The translations under genes and the position numbers were made by a program. Positions 57,287 through 64,000 of a stretch of 64,000 nucleotides of DNA are shown here, piece by piece (position 1 is the stretch's first letter; each line of letters opens with the position of its first letter). The stretch is from assembly GCA_050084515.1 (NCBI GenBank), contig CM114271.1:7068001-7132000 (forward strand), given 5' to 3'. The notes below the pieces were generated by a model. It was not told the origin of the DNA, searched no databases, and was given only the letters and a program-made list of their open reading frames with translations. This stretch comes from Blasia pusilla. Lineage: Eukaryota > Marchantiophyta > Marchantiopsida > Blasiales.

Positions 57287-57515
57287 CATGGTTGCACAAA
57301 AATCGACAAGTCTGTCCCTTAAACGGATATGGACGGATAGGTTTGGACATGTCAAAAAATATGGATTGCAAAAGGTAGGGCCCATACTTATAGTTCATGG
57401 TGGAAGGCAGGGCAAGGACAAGCAAGCAATAAGGGGGGAGGGAGTGGAGGTGGGAGGAAGGAGGAGGAAGAAACGAGAAAATGGATCACGAAGGCAAGTT
57501 TTGGGGGGGGTTTAG
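57287..57515. mobile_element. hAT-like MITE copy M4, 3'-truncated
   Basis: It starts CATGGTTGCACAAAAAT in the M1 orientation and matches M1/M5 for about 225 bp, then stops at a G-run where the inverted gag piece begins. The break probably arose with that inversion. Confidence 0.65.
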
Positions 57516-57660
57516 GGAGTAAGAGTAACTTGTGGGTTTGAGAGTGATCGTGCGAGGGGGACTTAAGAGTCATCACAACATTCTTTCAGTATTTTTAGAG
57601 GAAAGGTGGTACATCAAAGAGTAGTACCAAAAGTTTTACGCAAAGAGTCTTCACCTAAGG
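57516..57660 (+). pseudogene. Inverted gag start fragment in element F
   Basis: Plus-strand sequence here parallels the region just before and after the Gag start of element B (25870-26000), for example TTTTACGCAAAGAGT against TTTTACGCGGAGTGG. The rest of element F lies on the minus strand, so this piece is inverted. Non-coding now. Confidence 0.5.
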
Positions 57661-58544
57661 TTCTCAAACCCACAAGTTACTCTCAATCACTCGGAACTAA
57701 ACACATATGGCACTCACCTACACTTTATCACATAGAGAAGTGTACAATGCAACAACAAGCACTGTGGTGAGGCAAACTCTATGCTGATCTATCCTCTCAC
57801 CAGAATAGAAAATCTATTCCCTTGGACATCCCACACAGGTCTATATCTCTTCTCTTCATATATGAATGATACTCCCAACATCTTTACAAAATCAAATACT
57901 ACAAAAACAACATAACACTAAAAAAATACCTTAGAAGTATAGGTAAAAAGGCCGAAAGAAGTAACGTGAAATAAAATATTGGTGGTGCTCTTGTAGAACT
58001 ACAAGTCGATCCCAAGTTAGTCGTGAAGAAAAAAAATCCTCCTATCATCAATCAATCAAACTTCTCGATGCTAACGTGACCCACTCTCCCTTGATGGTGT
58101 GGTACGGTCTTAGATGGTACGATGCGGAAATGGTGGCATGGTATGGCTACCAGTGTAACAACACATCACTCAATGAGATGGTGGGATGCGGCACGGCCCA
58201 ACAATCGGTAGAGCGTTGCGACTAAGGGCATTATGACACGAAACTTGATCTATGTCAAGCGGCTACCACTTATGTGGCATAACACAACGGAACACCAAAC
58301 TGACACCCTATCAATCAAAAATCATATTACATCATTGTACAACCACCAAACATCTCAAAGTCAGTTGGGTCATTACAGTTGATGATGAGACAATTGCATT
58401 CGTCTTGATGATATTGACTGTAAGGAATGATTTTTGATACTCAACATTGAAAATTAATCGTTGGTGTTGAAAGTCAATAACTAACAAAAATTGAAAATAT
58501 AAGCAAAAAAATCACAAGTCGAAGAGTTAATGGCAGATAGATGG

Positions 58545-58855
58545 CATGGTTGCAGAGAAATAAACAAGCCCGTCCCTTGAATGGACATGGAAGAACAAGT
58601 TTGGACATGTCCACAAACATGGATTGCAAAATTTGGGGCCACACTTATAATTCATGGTGAAAGGCAGGGCAAGGGGAGCCAGGGAAATAAGGGGGGAGAG
58701 AGTGGAGGTGGGAGGAGTAAAAAATGAGAATTTGAGGATTAAGAAGGCATACGGAGGGGATGAGAAAGAAGGGGGATATGGAGCCCATATGGACAAGTTC
58801 TACTACAGGACAAAAGTAAGTCCGCAGACACAAACTTTGTCCATATGCAACCTTG
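58545..58855. mobile_element. hAT-like MITE copy M5 (311 bp)
   Basis: The ends are CATGGTTGCA and TGCAACCTTG. ATAGATGG (58537-58544) and ATAGACGG (58856-58863) are an 8-bp target duplication with one change. It lies in the leader of element F. Confidence 0.8.
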
Positions 58856-59889
58856 ATAGACGGCCTTTGGTTTGTTGGATGGAGAACAATTGGTGGATGG
58901 TGAATGGATGGTGGCATGTCACACATGAGTTCTATTTGAACCTAACTCAAAAGTCAACCTTTTGGTTTTGTTTTAAACTCCAGTGGTTCCTTAAAAAGAG
59001 AGTCAACTCACTAATCTTACATAACTTGGACGAGTTTCTCCAAAAAGAAGTTGACTCTCTAATGAAGATTCTTCTACTCACTTCACCCTAAATAAAATTT
59101 TTCACTTGCCTTTTCACTAAAAATAGTCCAATTTTCTTTTCACCTCCAAATAAGAAATCACCCCAAAAATCTGAATTTTCTTTTACACGGTGGCTATGAC
59201 AACCTTCCTAGAATGGCCATAACTTTGCAGTTGGGCGTTGAAACAATGAACGATTTTTTTGATTGCATGGCTAACTTCTCCGTCAATAATGTCATTTTCA
59301 TATCTTTTTTATTGAAAGTTTGGTCTACAATTGGCAGAGTTTGTCAAACAACGTGTGTACTCAACACTTAAGAAATAATTGACAACGCTTCCACGTTGAT
59401 CTCTTCCACATAAATATTACACTTGTAAAACAAGTTCTAGAGAAATAAAGGGTGCTCTCGATAGTCTAAGCATGGTGGATTGGGTCCCATACTCAACTCC
59501 TATTCAAAATTGGGCAGCACTTCCGCTTGCCTCTCTCTTGTACCAAAAATTGACTCTACAAAAATTACAAAGAAATGTCTTTTGCTCCGGTGAGCACTCC
59601 CATAAGCTGTTGAATGGGGAATACGGTCTCCAACCTGAAAAACACAACGACCAACAGACATTCGCTCCAAAATTCCCACATTGTAGAGTCCTTGCACTTT
59701 GATTCTCGCTTTGTCAGTTATGTCACAACACAACTCTGGCCCTTGCCTGGCCTTCCCTAAGCCCGCACATGGCCCATATTGGGTTGACCTTGTAGGCCTT
59801 GCGCGAGCTTGATGTGGGTGGAAAGAACAAACGGCGGGTTGCTCGACTGGATGCAGGTTGGCCGAGACCACATCTACGTTGCGGGGCGG

Positions 59890-59983
59890 GCCTTGGGAAG
59901 TGGGAACATGAGCCCACATAGACATGTATGTCCAAAGGTTGGACATAAGTTTGCGGACACAAACTTTGTTTGTGTGGAACCTT
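59890..59983. mobile_element. Remnant of the same MITE family (M6)
   Basis: GAGCCCACATAGACATG, GTTTGCGGACACAAACTTTG and a GGAACCTTAT end match the 3' third of M5. The other end is not recognisable. Confidence 0.45.
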
Positions 59984-59989
59984 ATAAAC

Positions 59990-62900
59990 AACTACACATC
60001 TCTCACTTCTCACATATAGCTAATCAGAGTTCTCCACATTGCAACCTGCGATGACCTTAAAATTGTACCATGCATCTCTATAAAATAGGACATGGTGGGA
60101 AGACACTTTGGTCAAATTTTTGGAGAATTTTTAAATGGTTACCGAACATTGAATTTTAATGTTTAGAGGTTCCTTGGGTGGAAATGCCCTCCCATAAAAA
60201 AGTGAATTTATTCCTTCCATTCAAATTTGAAGGCCCATATACTCAATCACAATTTGACTATACCCGACACCAATCTTTTGGCCACTTCATTAAAAATATT
60301 GAAGTGTGGATGCTGCCAAACTTCTTGAATATCACTAGAAAAAAAATTAAATGTGGATGCCAAATATTTTTGTTTAGATATCATCATACTATTAAGAGCG
60401 TTAGCTCCGATTTAGAGGCTCCCAATCATCGTTACCATGTGAAGTCTTAATTAATTAATTAATTAATTAATTATAATTTGGCCTATACTAAGCAAAAATA
60501 TTAATAGAAAATGGTTTTAAGAATTATATCATTTTTTAAAAAATATTTCAAAGGAATGATTTTGTTTTATAAATTGAAGGATAGCGGTTAAAAAATAATG
60601 ATAAATATTTATCAATAAATAAAATAAATAAATAAATAAAATTTGGAAAATTTAAAACCTCATAATTATTCATATATTGAAGCGAAAATTTACTTTTATT
60701 TATCAACTCTATAATTCCAACGCAGCGCTTCATGATAGTCTCCATTTATGAAATATTTTCATCCGATTGAATGCATGGTACAGGCAAAAATTTACTAGCA
60801 TGTAAAGTCGCGAAACCCAAACAGACATTACAATAGAGGAAAGTTGAAGTAAACAGTGATCTAAGATCTTTTGTGAATCGAAGGAAATTAACTACTTAAA
60901 TCACGGAACGTTTGGGGGGAATTAGTTGAGAGGATTACTCTGCGCTGCTAATCCTCCACGTGGATACACATGACTAGTAGGCTAGGAGACCAGTACAACA
61001 ATTTCCTCACGAGCGCATCGCCTATTGGTTGCAAGCTTGCGTCTTGGTTGGGATTAAAAACCGGGGATAGAGTCGGCGGGGAATCTTTCCCAAATGGGTT
61101 CAATGTCCGGGGAGAACCAGGGTTACGTGTTGATCTAGCCGGTAGAAATTTAGAATTTCCGATTCACTTTGCAAATCAACGGCCAAAAACTGGCAGAATA
61201 GAAGGGTCCTCCTTTGTATTTGTATCTCTTTAGCCGGCCGGATTCAAGAAAATATCAAAAATTACGGTTCTCGTCCATAAAGACCGGAAATGTACTGATT
61301 TTCACCAAAAAACTACGTGGACCCTGGATGGGTTCCCCGTTCCCCATGTGCAGGCATATTGTTAGGAGTACTAACCTACGAAGTTACGCAATGATTAGAA
61401 TTAACTCTTCAAACTACGTCACGGAAGCATAATCGAACATCAGTCTTAAGAAAAAAACAAAGATGCACTTCGATAAAAACGAGTGATGGAAAACCCATCG
61501 GAAGTACAAAAGAGGGGGACTCAAAGAGTCAAAACCTGAAGGCCACAACAAGACCAGAAAAGGAAGAAGGGGGCATTCCCCCTAACGACATTTAAACTCA
61601 CCAACAAAGACAATATCAGCAACAACAAGAGAGCTATGACTACTACTAAGTGGGCCTCTAGCGCGGCGTCTCCCACACTGAGCCCGCCGCCAAAATCCCA
61701 TTAGCCTCGGGCACGCTGCAATGCTATGGAGACCCGGCGCCTTACAATCTGAATCGCAGTAGCTAAGGACAACCCATTTCTCGAGTGGAGATGATGGGCG
61801 CGATCCGTAAATGAACGCAGTCGAACCTCTCCCCATAGCCCCATACATCTCTATGGCGAGGGGATGAAGATGTGTCCTCGTGTAGTCGATTGTAGATATG
61901 TGTCTTCTTCGCCGCCGCCGCCGCCGCCGCCGCTCCTTGTAGCATTCGCCCTTGGGCCACCACTTGGGCTCGCACTGCCTCCCGCGTAGGATCTGTGACT
62001 ACCACGTCACATCAGTCTTAAGCATCCCTTGAATCCTTGATTCACCGTTCACTGGTAATCTAGATTTTGATGTTCAGAACCGGTTTAATGACCCGTGCAG
62101 GGGTTTAGAGGGGGCCTTGATTACTTACTAATTAAGTAAGTACATCTTGTGGGTAAGGATATTTTCCTTTCTGATTCACTCATAGGCTCGTACATTCTAA
62201 GAGTGCATAATGTAAAGTGCACTTATCGTAAAGTCGGCGTAAACAATGATTAGAATTTGGCTTTACACGTCATCGTATTTTTTTAATATGATAGTTTTGG
62301 GAAATAATTTATATATATAAGTAAAAAAGGATGGGATTTAAAGAAACCTCACCTTTTATAGTCTTTAAAGGGTTTTATTATGTTGACACATGTTTCATTT
62401 TGAGAGAGGGAATTGAATTAAGGAGATATAATAAATAATTTTTTTAAATATATTTTGTGCACAATACGGGCATCAGCTAGTTATTTAATACTACGCAGAT
62501 GTCCCCTTAGGTTTATCCTCCCGTCCTTATTTATAACTATCCACGCATTTCAAACTAAAATGCAATATTCTCATCAATTGTTCTTAGATCCTATGATAAC
62601 CATGATATAGTGCCAACGCCAATATATTGATGGTATGCTATACCGCAACCCAATTATATGAAGCCTATTCTTACACTGAATTTGGGGGCATGGGATATGC
62701 ATTTTAGTATGTGGAATGCAAGAATTTAATCTATATTTTTAGCACTATATCACATAAGTTTGGAGAATTGGAAAATTATACATGGAACCTATGGAACCTT
62801 AAAGGGGGTGAGAGGGAGGGGCAAGATTGCATAATGACAAAATGAGTGTGAATTTGATTCTTCTATATGGGTGAATAATTTTCTTTCAATAACTAAAATC

Positions 62901-63111
62901 CTTTAAATCCATAACAAAGAAAATTCCAAGGGGGTGGGAAAGGGAATGAAAAATTACGGGAAAATTTTCAATAGATGCAAGTTCTTCATTTCTATTGACA
63001 TAAGTCAACGGTCTTTGACAAATCCCCATGGAACCCTATGAAATGCTTTGGTGCACCTCTTCCGAAAGAATCGCTTGAAGTTGATAAGAGTTTATCAACG
63101 TTGGTCAAATG
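59990..63111. other. AT-rich intergenic DNA with simple repeats
   Basis: No gene is recognised. A (TTAA)n run lies at 60446-60472, AAATA-type repeats near 60610-60645, and a (GCC)n run of about 23 bp at 61911-61933. Around 61000-62000 the composition is closer to coding and holds short frames on both strands (for example minus 62005-61763), but none matches a family I know. Confidence 0.5.
61911..61933. repeat. (GCC)n microsatellite
   Basis: About seven and a half GCC units. On the minus strand they encode an alanine run in a short frame of unknown meaning. Confidence 0.85.
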
Positions 63112-63245
63112 TGTCGTGCGCATATACATCGCTACACAACATACATCGCTGTCACCGAACACACACACAAACACGCACGATCCCATGCTAACTCATGGCA
63201 TCCAAACACAAACGTGAGAAGTACCAAAATATGTCCAATCACCCG
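63112..63245 (-). repeat. Terminal A block of element G
   Basis: The reverse complement contains TATTTTGGTACTTCTC, GGATGCCATGAGTTAGCAT and the end GCGCACGACA, matching the terminal A block of element B at 34138-34253. It is followed by non-element DNA. Confidence 0.75.
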
Positions 63246-63254
63246 CGACTTGCC

Positions 63255-64000
63255 TACCCTGTTGACCACAGTCAACGGTGGTCGATCATCGTGCCTCACT
63301 GCCTGTGAGCGACACCCTGGATCTAGAATGGAATCCACTAACAAATGGGAGGGGCGCTCCACTCTCGCATACGCCCCCCGTAACACCGTATGGGGCACCA
63401 AGTTGGTCCACCATAGACGCGGGCGATGGGCTCTAGAACCTACACTCGCCGCATCCAAGAACTCTGCTGGGCCCATCCAGGCACGCACCTGATGAGCGCT
63501 CGTCACCACCCGTGACCTGGAGTCTCCTAAGATCGGCACATTCTCTAGAATGTAGGCTGGAGAATGAGACTGGTGCTCCTATAACTGCCGTAAGACCCTC
63601 AACATCTCCCAGAACAGCTTGGAACGAGTCTCAGCAAACCCGCTGCCTTGTCTAGCACTCGATTGGCCTTGATATGGCCAACCGACAATAACCAAATCAA
63701 TGGTGCCTAACCGGTCTAAGTGATGCGCCCCCAACAATGAAATATCCCTCGGTAGGGAACTCTGGTACCAAGTACCATGGACGTAGACAATAAGTCGAGA
63801 AAACATAGGCGTAACTATGCCACATGTCTTAGTGAGACGCGCCTCGCAACATCATCACTCTCCACATACAATTACTGCTGCACTCGCATTCCTACATGCA
63901 AAACAACAGCTAACCCGATGCTAATCCCTCCAAAGAGATCTAACACTCAAATACCCTCCTCCAGGATACACCACACAATGGGTGTGGTATCCAAGGGTGT
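63255..64000 (-). pseudogene. C5 cytosine DNA methyltransferase of element G
   Basis: On the minus strand a FGGI-type motif I segment lies near 63940 and YLYVES-like residues near 63870. IDLVIVGWPYQGQSS near 63685 is motif IV, but the catalytic Cys is Tyr (a G-to-A change), so this copy would be inactive. ILENVP-like residues precede MPILGDSRSRVVTSAHQVRA from 63539. VGSRAHRPRLWWTNLVP near 63410 and VVNRVGK near 63260 follow, after which the A block begins. Confidence 0.85.

Larger units (their letters stand above)
55785..59740 (-). mobile_element. Element F: decayed gag/leader copy peppered with MITEs
   Basis: On the minus strand a leader (about 59740-57670) precedes gag (57286-55788). The leader is recognised by similarity to D and E, for example the AACTTTGCAGTT-type segment near 59230. 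MITEs M2-M5 interrupt both parts. A short piece of gag sequence at 57516-57660 lies in the opposite direction, so a local inversion occurred. No pol region is left. Element E follows directly at 55780. Confidence 0.65.
63112..64000 (-). mobile_element. Element G: methyltransferase fragment fused to a terminal A block
   Basis: The minus-strand reading enters at the right edge in the methyltransferase. At about 63245 it passes directly into an A block (63240-63112) that ends GCGCACGACA, beyond which lies AT-rich DNA. Pol, inner A and block B are all missing between them. The upstream part lies outside the window. Confidence 0.75.

Noticed and set aside
61582-62005. Minus-strand frames with an alanine run, possible small gene
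   Set aside because: The alanine run is a GCC microsatellite. No homology, no splice partners and no supporting codon pattern were found, so it is left as intergenic.
1-64000. CRISPR arrays, bacterial operons, rRNA or tRNA genes
   Set aside because: No regularly spaced identical repeats, no bacterial-style gene packing, and no rRNA or tRNA signatures that I could recognise; the introns and retroelements show eukaryotic nuclear DNA.

Overview
The window looks like nuclear DNA of a streptophyte, most likely a land plant. The evidence is one intact multi-exon host gene that encodes a KEEP ON GOING (KEG)-type E3 ligase, an architecture known from plants, with ordinary GT-AG introns. Around it lies dense, mostly decayed Ty3/gypsy-type retroelement sequence. 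The species cannot be fixed from sequence alone. Methyltransferase-bearing retrotransposons point away from flowering plants and toward early-diverging streptophytes, but this is inference.

Layout. 1-12299: a minus-strand retroelement (element D) that runs off the left edge. Its reverse transcriptase is split by a plus-strand relative (element 1, 420-5923). 12300-17836: AT-rich intergenic DNA ending in a degenerate repeat. 17837-37102: plus-strand element C, with plus-strand element B (23832-34253) nested in its reverse transcriptase; B itself carries a 1.7-kb insertion (29072-30756) flanked by an 8-bp duplication. 37241-39263: upstream region of the host gene, with two long hairpins and simple repeats. 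39264-49052: the KEG gene in 16 coding exons (about 1,639 residues). 49053-51370: featureless flank. 51379-59990: two gag-only minus-strand derivatives (E and F) and a family of about 0.32-kb hAT-like MITEs. 59990-63111: AT-rich DNA without recognisable genes. 63112-64000: a minus-strand methyltransferase fragment (element G).

The main result is the retroelement family. Assembled from its broken copies, the order is terminal repeat - long leader - Gag - two zinc knuckles - aspartic protease - C5 cytosine DNA methyltransferase - reverse transcriptase - RNase H - DDE integrase - C-terminal PHD finger. So the element appears to carry both a DNA-methylation writer and a chromatin reader. Its ends are not ordinary LTRs. 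In element 1, and again in B, the layout is B - internal - A - B - A: block B (0.24-0.5 kb) opens the element, whereas the 3' end holds A, then B, then A. This split-direct-repeat layout is known from tyrosine-recombinase elements (Ngaro/PAT/DIRS types), but these elements encode a gypsy-type integrase and are flanked by short target duplications. The A|B boundary reads GACA-AT-TGTC, a palindrome resembling a circle junction.

All retroelement copies are pseudogenised (stops, frameshifts, large deletions). The KEG gene is open throughout and is the only gene I would call functional.
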